Source of the DNA: AP-15 sp963716115
GTDB taxonomy: Bacteria > Pseudomonadota > Alphaproteobacteria > ATCC43930 > CGMCC-115725
Length of the DNA stretch: 64,000 nt
Direction: 5' to 3'
Assembly (NCBI GenBank): GCA_963716115.1
Contig: CAVQSZ010000004.1
Location: 69,238-133,237 of the forward strand
In this document: in pieces, positions 28,153-37,283 of the stretch
How positions within the stretch are numbered: the first letter of the stretch is position 1
Layout: every line of letters begins with the position of its first letter
Notes under the pieces: model-generated
What the model saw: only the letters and a program-made list of their open reading frames with translations
Told to the model about the DNA's origin: nothing
Databases searched by the model: none
Position numbers and translations under genes: made by a program

Positions 28153-30063
28153 GCCGCGGACGGCTTGGAATAGCCGGCTCGCGACAGCGCCTCCGCGATG
28201 TCGCCCAGCACCGCCGGGTCGTCGATCGTCGCCGGCATCGGGTAGTCCTCGCCGTCGGCGATCCGGCGCATCGTGCCGCGCAGGATCTTGCCCGACCGCG
28301 TCTTGGGCAGGCCGGCCACCACCAGCGCCGTGCGGAAGCTCGCGACCGGGCCGATGCGGTCGCGCACCAGCTGCACCGCATCGCTCTCGACCTCCTCCGG
28401 GCGGCGCGCGGCCCCTGCCTTGAGCACCAGAAGGCCGAGCGGGACTTGGCCTTTGAGCGCGTCGGCGACGCCGATCACCGCGCACTCGGCGACATCGGGA
28501 TGGGCCGCCAGCACCTCCTCGATGCCGCCCGTGGACAGGCGATGCCCGGCGACGTTGATGATGTCGTCGGTGCGGGTCATGACGTGAATATAGCCGTCGG
28601 TGTCGATGAGCCCGGCGTCGGCGGTCTGGTAAAAGCCCGGAAAGGCGCTCAGATACGCGGCGACGAATTTGTCGTCGGCCTGCCACAGGGTCGGCAGCGC
28701 GCCCGGCGGCAGCGGCAATTTGACCGCGAGCGCGCCGATCCGGCCGGCGGGCAGCTCGTGCGCCTCGCCCTCGGCCTCGGCGTCCAGCACCCGCACATCC
28801 CAGCCCGGCACGGCGCGCGTCGCCGAGCCGTGCTTGACCGGCAGCCGCTCGACGCCGAGACAGTTGGCGGCGATCGGCCAGCCGGTCTCGGTCTGCCACC
28901 AATGGTCGATGACCGGGACATGCAGCTGCTCCTCGGCCCAGGCGACGGTCGGTGGATCGGCCCGCTCGCCGGCGAGGAAGAGGGCGCGGAACCGGCTGAG
29001 ATCGCGGCCGCGGATCAGCCTGCCGTCGGGGTCCTCGCGCTTGATCGCGCGAAACGCGGTGGGCGCGGTGAAAAAGACGTTGACCCGATGCTCTTCGATG
29101 ACCCGCCAGAAGGCGCCGGCGTCGGGGGTGCCGACCGGCTTGCCTTCGTACATGAGCGTGGTGCAGCCGAGGAGCAGCGGCGCGTAGACGATATAGGAAT
29201 GCCCGACCACCCAGCCGACGTCCGACGCGGTCCAGAACACGTCGTCGGGCTGCGACCCCATAAATGTTGGGCAACGACCAGCGCAAGGCCACCGCATGGC
29301 CGCCATTGTCGCGCACCACACCCTTCGGGACGCCGGTCGTGCCCGAGGTATAGAGGATGTAGAGCGGGTCGGTCGCCAGCACCGGCACGCAGCCGGCGGG
29401 CTTGGCCGCGGCGGCGAGCTCGCGCCAGTCATGGTCGCGCCCGGCGACCAGCGCCGCCTCACACATCGGCCGCTGCAGGATCACGCAGTGCTCGGGCTTG
29501 GAGCGCGCCTCGGCGATCGCCGCGTCGAGCAGCGGCTTGTAGGGGATCACCCGGCTGACCTCGACGCCGCAGGAGGCCGAGAGCACGACCCGCGGCCTGG
29601 CGTCGTCGATGCGGGTCGCCAGCTCATGCGCGGCGAACCCGCCGAAGACGACCGAATGCACGGCGCCGATGCGGGCGCAGGCCAGCATCGCCATCGCCGC
29701 CTCCGGCGCCATCGGCATGTAGATCAGGACGCGGTCGCCCTTGCCGACGCCGAGCCCCGACAGCACGCCCGCGAGCCGCGCCACTTGGTCGCACAATTCG
29801 CGATAGGTGAAGCGCTCGACCTGCCCCGTCACCGGGCTGTCCCAGATCAGCGCCGTGCGCTCGCCGCGGCCGGCCGCGACATGGCGGTCGAGCGCGTTCC
29901 AGCAGGTATTCAGCCGTGCCCCGGCGAACCAGCGGTAAAACGGCGGCCGGCTGTCGTCGAGCACCCGGTCCCACCGCCGCTCCCAATCGATCGCCTCGGC
30001 GGCCTCGGCCCAGAATTCCTCCGGCCGCTCCCGCGACCGGCGATAGGTCTCGGCATAGCTCAT
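28149..30063 (-). CDS. prpE: Propionyl-CoA synthetase, one frame break
   Basis: AMP-forming acyl-CoA synthetase activating propionate. The N-terminal half reads SYAETYRRSRERPEEFWAEA and WFAGARLNTCWNALDRHV, typical of PrpE rather than Acs, with the AMP motif LYILYTSGTTGVPKGVVRD. Near 29253 the frame changes to QPDDVFWTASDVGWVVGHSY. The rest includes DHWWQTETGWPIAANCLG, ADAGLIDTDGYIHVMTRTDD and the C-terminal KTRSGKILRGTMR with the catalytic Lys. Restored length about 637 residues, normal for PrpE. Start ATG at 30063 with AGGAG upstream. Which acid it prefers is inferred from subfamily resemblance. Confidence 0.88.
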
Positions 30064-30186
30064 CTGATCCGTCCCGGCTCCTGGCGATCGGTCGCAAACG
30101 TCAGATTCGGCGTGCGGGTTCAGGCTAGTTGGTTTTGCCGGCTTTTGCAGCATCTTCTCCGGCGGGCCAGCCACTCCCCCCTTTGC

Positions 30187-30212
30187 GTTGCGAGCGCAGC
30201 GAGGCAATCTCG
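30187..30212. repeat. REP-like palindromic repeat, family A
   Basis: Element TTGCGAGCGCAGCGAGGCAATCTCG-like in the prpE-DUF917 gap, related to 18-44 and 6432-6508. The gap otherwise holds the promoters of two divergent genes; no clear promoter boxes are visible. Confidence 0.55.
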
Positions 30213-30251
30213 CAAAATCGGTCTCGGCATCGAGAAGATCGCGCGCCCCCA

Positions 30252-31337
30252 ATGACAGATCCCTCACGCGACATCGCGCTCGACGACATCGAGGCGCTGG
30301 CGGTCGGGGCCTGGATCCTCGGCGCCGGCGGCGGCGGCAGCCCGTATCTCGGGCTCCTCAACATGCGCCGGCTCTATGCCGAGGGGCATCGGGTGGCGCT
30401 GATGTCGCCGTTGGACCTCGGCGACGAGGATTGGGTGGCGGTGGTTTCGAACATGGGGGCGCCGCTCGTCGGCCAGGAGCGGCTCGCCGACAGCCGCAAC
30501 ATCGCCCGCGCCGTCGAGATCCAGCAGGATCTGCTCGGCGCCGAATTCCGCGCGATCATGGCGCTCGAGATCGGCGGCGGCAACGGCATCCAGCCGCTGA
30601 TGGCGGCCGCCCATCTCGGGCTCCCGGTGGTCGACGCCGACACGATGGGGCGCGCCTACCCCGAGGCGCAGATGACCAGCGTCGCGGTCGGCGGGCTGCG
30701 GCCCTATCCCTGCGTGCTCTACGACCCGCGCGGCGTCGAGGCGGTGGTGACGAGGGCGCCGAGCTGGGAGTGGATGGAGCGCGCGAGCCGCAGGATCTGC
30801 GTCGAGATGGGCTCGATCGCCTCCACCTGCAAAGCGCCGCGCACCGGCGCCGAAATCAAGGAATGGGGCATCCATTTCACCGTGTCGAAGGCGATCGGCA
30901 TCGGCCGCCGGGTGCGCGCGGCGCGCCGCCGGCACGAGGACCCGGTGGCGGCGATCCTCGACGAGGCGCAGGGCAGGCTGCTCTTCCGCGGCAAGGTCGT
31001 CGACATCGCGCGCCGCACGACCGGGGGGTTTCTGCGCGGCCGCGTCGCGATCGACGGCCTCGACCAGGACCGCGGCGCGCGGTGCGAGATCGCCTTTCAG
31101 AATGAATGGGCGGTGGCCTGGCGCAACGGCGAGCCGCTCGCGATGTCGCCCGATTTGATCTGCGTCCTCGACGCGGTCTCGGGCGAGGCCTGCGGGACCG
31201 AGACCATCCGGTATGGCAGGCGCGTGACGGTCGGCGCCCTCCCGGCCCCTGCGGTCTTCCTGACGCCCAAGGGCCTCGAGCATGTCGGCCCGCGCGCCTT
31301 CGGCTACGACCTCGACTTTCGCTCGGTCTTCGGTTGA
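30252..31337 (+). CDS. DUF917 domain protein (hydantoinase partner)
   Basis: 361 residues matching DUF917: ALDDIEALAVGAWILGAGGG near the N-terminus, VALMSPLDLGDEDWVAVVSN, IMALEIGGGNGIQPLMAAAH, LPVVDADTMGRAYPEAQMTS, and the C-terminal PDLICVLDAVSGEACGTETI. The family usually sits beside hydantoinase/oxoprolinase-like proteins; here such a gene follows at 32485, with an unrelated Cys/His protein between. DUF917 proteins are assumed to help in hydantoin or related ring hydrolysis, but this is not shown. Start ATG at 30252 by similarity. Confidence 0.85.
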   Translation: MTDPSRDIALDDIEALAVGAWILGAGGGGSPYLGLLNMRRLYAEGHRVALMSPLDLGDEDWVAVVSNMGAPLVGQERLADSRNIARAVEIQQDLLGAEFRAIMALEIGGGNGIQPLMAAAHLGLPVVDADTMGRAYPEAQMTSVAVGGLRPYPCVLYDPRGVEAVVTRAPSWEWMERASRRICVEMGSIASTCKAPRTGAEIKEWGIHFTVSKAIGIGRRVRAARRRHEDPVAAILDEAQGRLLFRGKVVDIARRTTGGFLRGRVAIDGLDQDRGARCEIAFQNEWAVAWRNGEPLAMSPDLICVLDAVSGEACGTETIRYGRRVTVGALPAPAVFLTPKGLEHVGPRAFGYDLDFRSVFG

Positions 31338-31720
31338 AAAGCTCGGTCTATCGGCGACATGTTTTATGGATCGAGCGCGTGCCCGGAAAATTCCAGCTCT
31401 TTGAATTCGGTCAGATGGTTCAGTTCAGGTTTATCGTCATGCCCGGCCTCGTGGCGGGTATCCACGCAAACGACAAAGCAAATGCCGCAGGTCGTAGATG
31501 GCCGGGACAAGCCCACGGCCGTCCGGTTCGTCGAAATCGGTTGTAAAGCCGGTGTTGGATCGCAACTCCATCTCGTCATGCCCGTGCTCGTCACGGGCAT
31601 CCACGTCTTCCAAACGCCGGCGCGGGGCGCGTGGATGCCCACGGATCAAGTCCGTGGGCTGAAGGCCCACGGGACAAGCCCGGCCATGACGAAGGAGTGA
31701 ATCGTCTGTCTGAACGGACC
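31338..31720. repeat. Cluster of palindromic repeats (family B), no gene
   Basis: About 380 bases without a convincing gene. Several inverted repeats of the type GTCATGCCCGGNC...GGGTATCCACG lie at about 31436-31470, 31500-31530 and 31575-31610. Another at 31638-31674 (CCCACGGATCAAGTCCGTGG followed by CTGAAGGCCCACGGGAC) recurs as its reverse complement at 63541-63578. Similar elements lie at 40655-40745. These are typical intergenic mobile hairpin repeats. Confidence 0.6.
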
Positions 31721-31760
31721 ACTAGCGACCACTGGCTCATCTCAAAACCGGAGGAAATTC

Positions 31761-32453
31761 ATGCCGACGTTCGGAAGCGACCGAAGAGAATTTATTCGTC
31801 ATAACCTTCTGACGCTCGATTCGGCTTTGGATTTTCCGACGCCGGCGATGATGCGGCCCGACCAGACGGTGTGGGTTACGCTCGACGACGTGACCGCAGC
31901 TTATACGACTGTCCAACGGAGCCGTAATCGACGAGGTCTGGCGACATTAATGCCGACGATGAATCAGACATGGTGGACAAAGCCAGCAAATATCTACAAG
32001 ATAACGCCCGCTGTCTGGAATGACCCCGACGGATTTGCTGCGTATATATGTCCGTACGCCGACAACACCGCGCAGTTCAAGACGCTGGGCGCCTCTGCCG
32101 ACTATATGTTCACAGGCGATATGGACGGATGCACGTTCGGGATCGGGATGCCCAATGGCATCGGCGACGTCCTGGTCGGTCACTCGAACGCTCAGAACCA
32201 GGCCGGCGGCTCCACCTTCAACCCGAACTACGTGCCCCAGCGAAACGCCCAACGACAGGATCTCGTCGGCGGCGGCACGGCGCAGAGCGTATTGGAGCCG
32301 GACGACTATCGCGACAATCCGCCCCTCGGAACGGAATTCAAGGCGGTCAGCATCGGCTTGCGGATCAACAACACATGGGAGTTCTGGTATCAGCACCAGA
32401 ATGTCGACGGCGCCGATTTCAGGGACCTGATGGCTGTCACCCGATTGCGCTGA
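31761..32453 (+). CDS. Unrecognised protein with CNF-like Cys/His pair
   Basis: 230 residues, start fixed by GGAGG seven bases upstream. I do not recognise a full-length family. The centre reads ADYMFTGDMDGCTFGIGMP followed by GDVLVGHSNAQNQ, that is Cys124 in a Met/Asp-Gly-Cys-Thr context and His141 after a short strand. This spacing recalls the Cys-His dyad of CNF1-type deamidases and related papain-like toxin folds, but that is only motif-level resemblance. No signal peptide or membrane segment. Base use is less GC-biased than its neighbours, suggesting transfer. It separates the DUF917 gene from its usual hydantoinase partner. Confidence 0.6.
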   Translation: MPTFGSDRREFIRHNLLTLDSALDFPTPAMMRPDQTVWVTLDDVTAAYTTVQRSRNRRGLATLMPTMNQTWWTKPANIYKITPAVWNDPDGFAAYICPYADNTAQFKTLGASADYMFTGDMDGCTFGIGMPNGIGDVLVGHSNAQNQAGGSTFNPNYVPQRNAQRQDLVGGGTAQSVLEPDDYRDNPPLGTEFKAVSIGLRINNTWEFWYQHQNVDGADFRDLMAVTRLR

Positions 32454-32484
32454 GCGTCCCCGGCCATCCATAAATGCGCGGTAA

Positions 32485-34024
32485 ATGATGCGCCGCATCG
32501 GGATCGACGTCGGCGGCACCAACACCGATGCGGTGCTGCTCGAAGACGGGCGGGTTGCGCATGCGGTCAAGACCCCGACCACCGAGGATGTCGCCGGCGG
32601 CATCGTGACGGCGCTGGCGGCGCTTTTGGAGCGTCCGGAAGTGATGCGCGGCGCGATCGACGCGGTGGTCATCGGGACAACGCATTTCGTCAATGCGGTG
32701 GTGCAGCGTCAGGGCTTGGCGCGGGTGGCGGCGGTGCGGATCGGGCTGCCGACCGGTGCCTCGCTGCCGCCGTTTTGCGACTGGCCGCAGGATCTCGCCG
32801 AAATCGTCCGCGGCGAGGTGTTCATGCTCGAAGGCGGGCACGATTACGACGGGCGCCCGATCGTGCCGTTCGACGAGGCCGGCATGCGGCGGGCGGCCCG
32901 GCAAATCAAGGAGAGCGGCATCCGCTCGGTCGCGGTGGCCGCCGTGTTTTCGCCGCTCGATCCCTCGGGAGAGGAGCGGGCGGGGGAAATCCTCGCCGAG
33001 GAATGCCCCGACGCCTCGGTTACCTTGTCGCATCGGCTCGGCCGCATCGGGTTGCTCGAGCGCGAGAACGCGGCGCTCCTGAACGCAGCGCTGGTCGATC
33101 TGGCGCGGGTAACGGTCGCCGGCTTCACCGCCGCGATTGCGGCGAGCGGGATCCGGGCGCCGCTCTACCTGACCCAGAACGACGGCACGGTGATGGCGGC
33201 CGAGGCGGCGATCCGGCTGCCGGTCATGAGCTTTGCCTCCGGCGCCACCAACTCGATGCGCGGCGCTGCGTTTCTGTCCGGGCTGGCGGATGCGATGGTG
33301 ATCGATGTCGGCGGCGCCTCGACCGATGTCGGGCAATTGCGCCGCGGCTTTCCGCGCGAGGCGAATTCGGTCGTCGAAATCGGCGGCGTGCGCACCCTCT
33401 TCCGCATGCCCGACCTGCTTGTCGATCGCGCTTGGCGGCGGCAGCCTCGTCGGCCGCGACCCGCCGAGCGTCGGCCCCAAAAGCGTCGGCTTCCGCTTGA
33501 CCCGCGAGGCGCTGGTGTTCGGCGGCTCGAAATTGACCGCGACCGATGTCGCGGTCGCCGCCGGCCTCGCCGGGATCGGCGACCGGGCCGCGATCGCGGG
33601 CCTGCCGCGCGATCTGGTCGAGGCCGTGCTCGCGCAGGCGCGGGAAAAGATCGAGGACGCGATCGACCGGATCAAGATCGAGGCGGGCGAAGCGCCGCTG
33701 ATCGCGGTCGGCGGCGCCGGGTTTCTGGTCCCCGACCGGCTCGCCGGGGTGTCGAAGGTGATTCGCGTGGCGCACGGCGACTGCGCCAATGCGGTGGGCG
33801 CCGCGATCGCGCAGATCAGCGGCGAGACCGACCAAATCTATCGCGGCCTCGGTCGCGAGGCGGCGATCGCCGCGGCCGAGGTGCTGGCGCGCGAGCGCGC
33901 CGTGGCCGCCGGGGCCGACCCCGCCAGCCTCGAAACCGTCGATGTCGAGGACATGCCGCTCGCCTATCTCCCCGGCGACGCCCTGCGCGTGCGCGTCCGC
34001 GTCGCCGGCGAAATGCGCGGGTGA
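32485..34024 (+). CDS. Hydantoinase/oxoprolinase family protein (HyuA type), one frame break
   Basis: About 512 residues of the ASKHA-fold hydantoinase/oxoprolinase family. The N-terminal nucleotide-binding motif RIGIDVGGTNTDAVLLEDG is followed by IGTTHFVNAVVQRQGLARVA, LYLTQNDGTVM and MVIDVGGASTDVGQL. At 33418-33421 the sequence reads CTGCTTGTC where CTGCTGTC keeps the frame into SIALGGGSLVGRD. The C-terminal part includes GEAPLIAVGGAGFLVPDRLA and AHGDCANAVGAAIAQISGE. It is the shorter type that pairs with DUF917. Likely ATP-dependent ring opening of hydantoin or oxoproline-like substrates; the substrate is unknown. Confidence 0.86.
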
Positions 34025-34137
34025 CGGCGGCGGGTGGTGTCTCAGTTTGAATTGCAACAGCGCTTGACGTGGGTGTCGCGCCGGATGCTCCGTTCCCATA
34101 TGCTAAGCGGAAAGCAGCGGATGGAGCGGGGTAGACC

Positions 34138-34314
34138 GTGGCGATCCAGATAGAGATCGTGCTGATTGCCGCGATAGTAGCCATTGGCTTAATCGTCTTA
34201 GGCAAGGCCATCGGCACCGGGCTTGCCATCTATCGCCGCCCGTCCCACCACTTGGCGCAACAAGCCGGCGCGTCGCCGGTGCCGCCAGCTGTCGATGTCC
34301 GGCCGCCCGAGTAA
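34138..34314 (+). CDS. Small single-pass membrane protein
   Basis: A 58-residue frame from GTG at 34138 with GGAGCGGGG about ten bases upstream. One hydrophobic segment (IVLIAAIVAIGLIVLGKAIG) is followed by a short Pro-rich tail. No recognised family. It lies between hyuA and the cyclophilin gene; codon use is less biased than its neighbours. Real but unproven. Confidence 0.42.
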   Translation: MAIQIEIVLIAAIVAIGLIVLGKAIGTGLAIYRRPSHHLAQQAGASPVPPAVDVRPPE

Positions 34315-34401
34315 GGGACGAAGCGACCCGGCGGCGGCGGAGGTTGCGGGGCATCCGATTTCGGATAAGCTCGCCGCGCGGTTTTTCTTCAAGGATCAAT
34401 T

Positions 34402-34953
34402 ATGGCAGCGCTGGGTCGGCTTTTCCTGCTCGTCGTTGCGCTCTCATTCGGAGGCAAGGCAATGGCGGCGGACCTCGAGAACACCCTTTACCTCGACGTG
34501 CCGGCGGGGCGCGTGGTGATCGCGATGCGGCCCGACCTGGCGCCGGCGACCGTCGCCCGGATCAAGGAGCTGGCCCGGCAGCATTTCTATGACGGGCTGG
34601 TGTTTCACCGGGTGATCGACGGCTTTATGGCCCAAACCGGCGACCCCAAGGGGAACGGAACCGGGGGCTCCGGGCAAAAGCTCAAGGCCGAGTTCTCGAA
34701 CGAGCATTTCGTCCGCGGCGTCGTCGGGATGGCGCGCTCCTCCGACCCGGACAGCGCCGACAGCCAGTTCTTCATCATGTTCGGCCCGGCGCCCTCGCTC
34801 GACGGCAAATACACGATCTGGGGCGAGGTGGTCTCGGGCATGGAATACGTCGACAAGATCAAGAAGGGTGACGAGGCCCGCAACGGCGCCGTCACGAGCC
34901 CGGATAAGATCGTTAAGATGCAGGTCGCCGCCGACGCCGAGAAGGCGAAGTAG
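34402..34953 (+). CDS. ppiA: Periplasmic cyclophilin-type peptidyl-prolyl isomerase
   Basis: 183 residues with a signal peptide (GRLFLLVVALSFGGKAMA, cleaved near A23) and one cyclophilin domain: HFYDGLVFHRVIDGFMAQTG, FSNEHFVRGVVGMARSSDPD, SADSQFFIMFGPAPSLDGKY and TIWGEVVSGMEYVDKI. The catalytic Arg in FHRV and the QFFI segment are present. It would catalyse prolyl cis-trans isomerisation in the periplasm. The symbol rests on class and location only. Confidence 0.9.
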   Translation: MAALGRLFLLVVALSFGGKAMAADLENTLYLDVPAGRVVIAMRPDLAPATVARIKELARQHFYDGLVFHRVIDGFMAQTGDPKGNGTGGSGQKLKAEFSNEHFVRGVVGMARSSDPDSADSQFFIMFGPAPSLDGKYTIWGEVVSGMEYVDKIKKGDEARNGAVTSPDKIVKMQVAADAEKAK

Positions 34954-35004
34954 CCGAAGGGCGATCTTGCTCTCGCACCGTCGGCGAGAAGCGCGCTTTC
35001 GTTC

Positions 35005-36408
35005 GTGGCAGCCCCTCCCCCTCCCGCGGCGCGGGTCCCGCCCTCTTCCCGCGTGCGGGGAGAAGGCCGGGGCGAGGGGTTCTCGGGGCGGGAACATGGC
35101 CCGGGCAGCTTCGCGCCGCGCGCCGAGGGCTGGCGCTCGGCGCTCGCCGTCTACCGCGAGCCGCGGCTCGTCGCGGTCCTGCTGATGGGGTTCGCCAGCG
35201 GGCTGCCGCTGGCGCTGACCTTCGGGACATTGTCGTTCTGGCTCGCCGAGGTCGGCGTCTCGCGCACCTCGATCGGGCTGTTCGCGCTGGTCGGCGTCTC
35301 CTACAGCGTCAAGTTCCTGTGGTCGCCGGTGATCGACCGGCTGGCGATCCCGGTCATGACGAGGCGGCTCGGCCGGCGGCGCGGCTGGGCGCTCCTGATC
35401 CAGCCGGCGTTGGCGCTGGCGATCCTGGGGCTCGGATTGACCGACCCGAAATCCGCCCCCGGCATGACCGCGCTGATGGCGGTCGTCGTCGCCTTTCTGT
35501 CGGCGAGCCAGGACATCGTGATCGACGCCTACCGCATCGAGCTGCTGCGCCCGGAAGAGCAGGGGGCCGGCGCCGCGGCGACGCAATGGGGCTACCGCTT
35601 CGGCATGCTGGCCTCTTCGGCGGGCGCGCTCTACGCGGCGAGCTTTGGCGGCTGGAGCCTCGCCTACGCGGCGATGGCGGCGCTGATGGCGGTCGGGATG
35701 GTCACGGTGTGGCTGACCCCGGAGCCGGGCGGCGTCCGCCCGCCCGAGGCGTTGCCGGGCGGGCGCGCGCTCGCCAAGGCCGCGGCCTGGCTGCGCGGCG
35801 CGGTGCTCGCGCCCTTCGCCGACATGCTCGGGCGCCGCGGCGCGGCGACGATCCTGGGCTTTGTCATCCTTTACAAGTTCGGCGACGCGCTGGCCGGCAC
35901 GATGTCGAACCCGCTCTACGTGGCGCTCGGCTTCACCAAGATCGAGGTCGCCAACATCGGCAAGGTCTACGGGTTTGTCGCGAGCCTCGCCGGGCTCGCG
36001 CTCGGCGGCGTCGTGGTCTACCGGATCGGGGTGCTCCGGGCGCTCCTCGTCTGCGGCGCGCTGCAGATGCTGTCGAACCTGATGTACGTGGCGCAGGCCT
36101 GGGCCGGCCACGATCTGCCGACCCTGGCGTTGACCATCGGGGTCGAGAACCTGACCGGCGCGATGGCGTCGGCGGCGTTCGTCGCTTATCTGTCGGGCCT
36201 GTGCAACCTCGCCTTTACCGCGACGCAATACGCGCTCCTGACCTCGCTCGCCGCGGTCGGGCGCACCACCTTGTCGGCCTCGGGGGGCGCGCTCGCGGAC
36301 TGGCTCGGCTGGACCCCGTTCTTTGTCGTCGCCACCTTGGCCTGCCTGCCCGGCCTGGCGCTGCTGCTGCGGATCATGCGGACGGCCGAGCTTCACACCC
36401 CGCCGTAG
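35005..36408 (+). CDS. AmpG-like MFS permease (start uncertain)
   Basis: 467 residues from a GTG at 35005; membrane-transport similarity starts only near WRSALAVYREPRLVAVLLMG (about residue 43). The first 40 residues are encoded by a palindromic repeat and may not be translated. Twelve or more membrane segments follow, with SVKFLWSPVIDRLAI, ASQDIVIDAYRIELLRPEEQ and FTATQYALLTSLAAVGRTTL, which are AmpG-type signatures. AmpG imports GlcNAc-anhydromuropeptides for cell-wall recycling and influences beta-lactamase induction. Two serine hydrolase genes lie elsewhere in the window, without obvious linkage. It overlaps the convergent YgjP-like gene by 16 bases. Confidence 0.82.
   Translation: MAAPPPPAARVPPSSRVRGEGRGEGFSGREHGPGSFAPRAEGWRSALAVYREPRLVAVLLMGFASGLPLALTFGTLSFWLAEVGVSRTSIGLFALVGVSYSVKFLWSPVIDRLAIPVMTRRLGRRRGWALLIQPALALAILGLGLTDPKSAPGMTALMAVVVAFLSASQDIVIDAYRIELLRPEEQGAGAAATQWGYRFGMLASSAGALYAASFGGWSLAYAAMAALMAVGMVTVWLTPEPGGVRPPEALPGGRALAKAAAWLRGAVLAPFADMLGRRGAATILGFVILYKFGDALAGTMSNPLYVALGFTKIEVANIGKVYGFVASLAGLALGGVVVYRIGVLRALLVCGALQMLSNLMYVAQAWAGHDLPTLALTIGVENLTGAMASAAFVAYLSGLCNLAFTATQYALLTSLAAVGRTTLSASGGALADWLGWTPFFVVATLACLPGLALLLRIMRTAELHTPP
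35011..35079. repeat. Palindromic repeat, family C, overlapping the AmpG 5' end
   Basis: CCCCTCCCCCTCCCGCGGCG ... GTGCGGGGAGAAGG ... GGCGAGGGG forms a long imperfect palindrome. The same design occurs at 52486-52552 and partly at 40571-40600 and 40808-40835. It lies at the 5' end of the AmpG-like gene, so translation through it or a downstream non-standard start must be considered. Confidence 0.6.
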
Positions 36409-37158
36409 GAGAAGAGCCGGCCGCGGTGGCGCTTCAGCCAGGCCTGCGGCCCCGCGCTGTCCGGAACCAGGCTCGCCACCAGGCGCCAGAAGCGCGGCCC
36501 GTGGTTCATCTCGATCAGATGCGCGACCTCGTGCGCGACGACATAGTCGAGCACCGCCTCGGGGGCGAAGATCAGCCGCCAGCTGAACGACAGATTGCCG
36601 CTCCCCGAGCAGCTGCCCCAGCGGCTCCTGCGTGTCGCGCACGCCGACCCGCGCCACCTTGCGCCCGAGGCGCGCGGCGAGCGGGCGGGCGCGGCGGGAG
36701 AGCTCGTCGTGGGCGAGCATCGCCAGATGGTCGCGGACCCGGCGCGGCAGATGCGCCGGCTCGCCGCGCACCCGGATCTCGCCATCGGCCACCACCACCG
36801 GCGGTCCCGCCGGGTCGAGCGACCGGCGGATCTGGTGCGGCGCCCCCAGGACCGGCACGACCGCCCCTTCGACAAACGGCGCCGGCCGCGGCAGCGCGCC
36901 GAGGCGGGCGGCGATCCATCCCCGTTTTTCGCGCAGGAAGCGCAGGCCCAGCTCGGCCGGGACGCCGCGCGGCAACACCAGCTCGACGCAGCGCCGGGCG
37001 GCGTCGATGCGCAGGCAGACGCGCCGCGCCCGCGGGCTCAGCCGGACCGCGAGCGGCGCGCCCAGCTCGAGCGCCGCCGCCTGCCGGCCGATCTCGGCGA
37101 GCGCCGATTCGCCGCGCGACCGGTTCGGGCCGCCGGTATCGTCGCCAAAACCCGCCAT
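36393..37158 (-). CDS. YgjP-like / M48-type metallopeptidase domain protein, one frame break
   Basis: About 254 residues. The N-terminal part reads LAVRLSPRARRVCLRIDA, VELVLPRGVPAELGLRFLRE and PFVEGAVVPVLGAPHQIRRS, typical of the YgjP/DUF45 family. Near 36627 one extra base breaks the frame; the continuation is SRWGSCSGSGNLSFSWRLIF. The zinc-binding HEVAH of the motif DYVVAHEVAHLIEMNHGPRF follows and the protein ends LFSYGGV. The family's substrate is unknown. ATG at 37158. It overlaps the convergent AmpG-like gene at its 3' end. Confidence 0.84.
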
Positions 37159-37283
37159 AAGGGCCGCCCTTTCCGAAATCGCCCTGCCCCGGCGCGAGGC
37201 CGTCGCAAAAGCTTTCCGCCGTCGTCTTGATTCCGCAAGCGGGTTGGCGCTACCTGCGATCGGGGCGAAACACGGGAGGCGGG

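Noticed and set aside
31338..31720. Possible CRISPR array from repeated short elements
   Set aside because: The repeats are palindromic, unequal in length and not regularly spaced; no cas genes are near.
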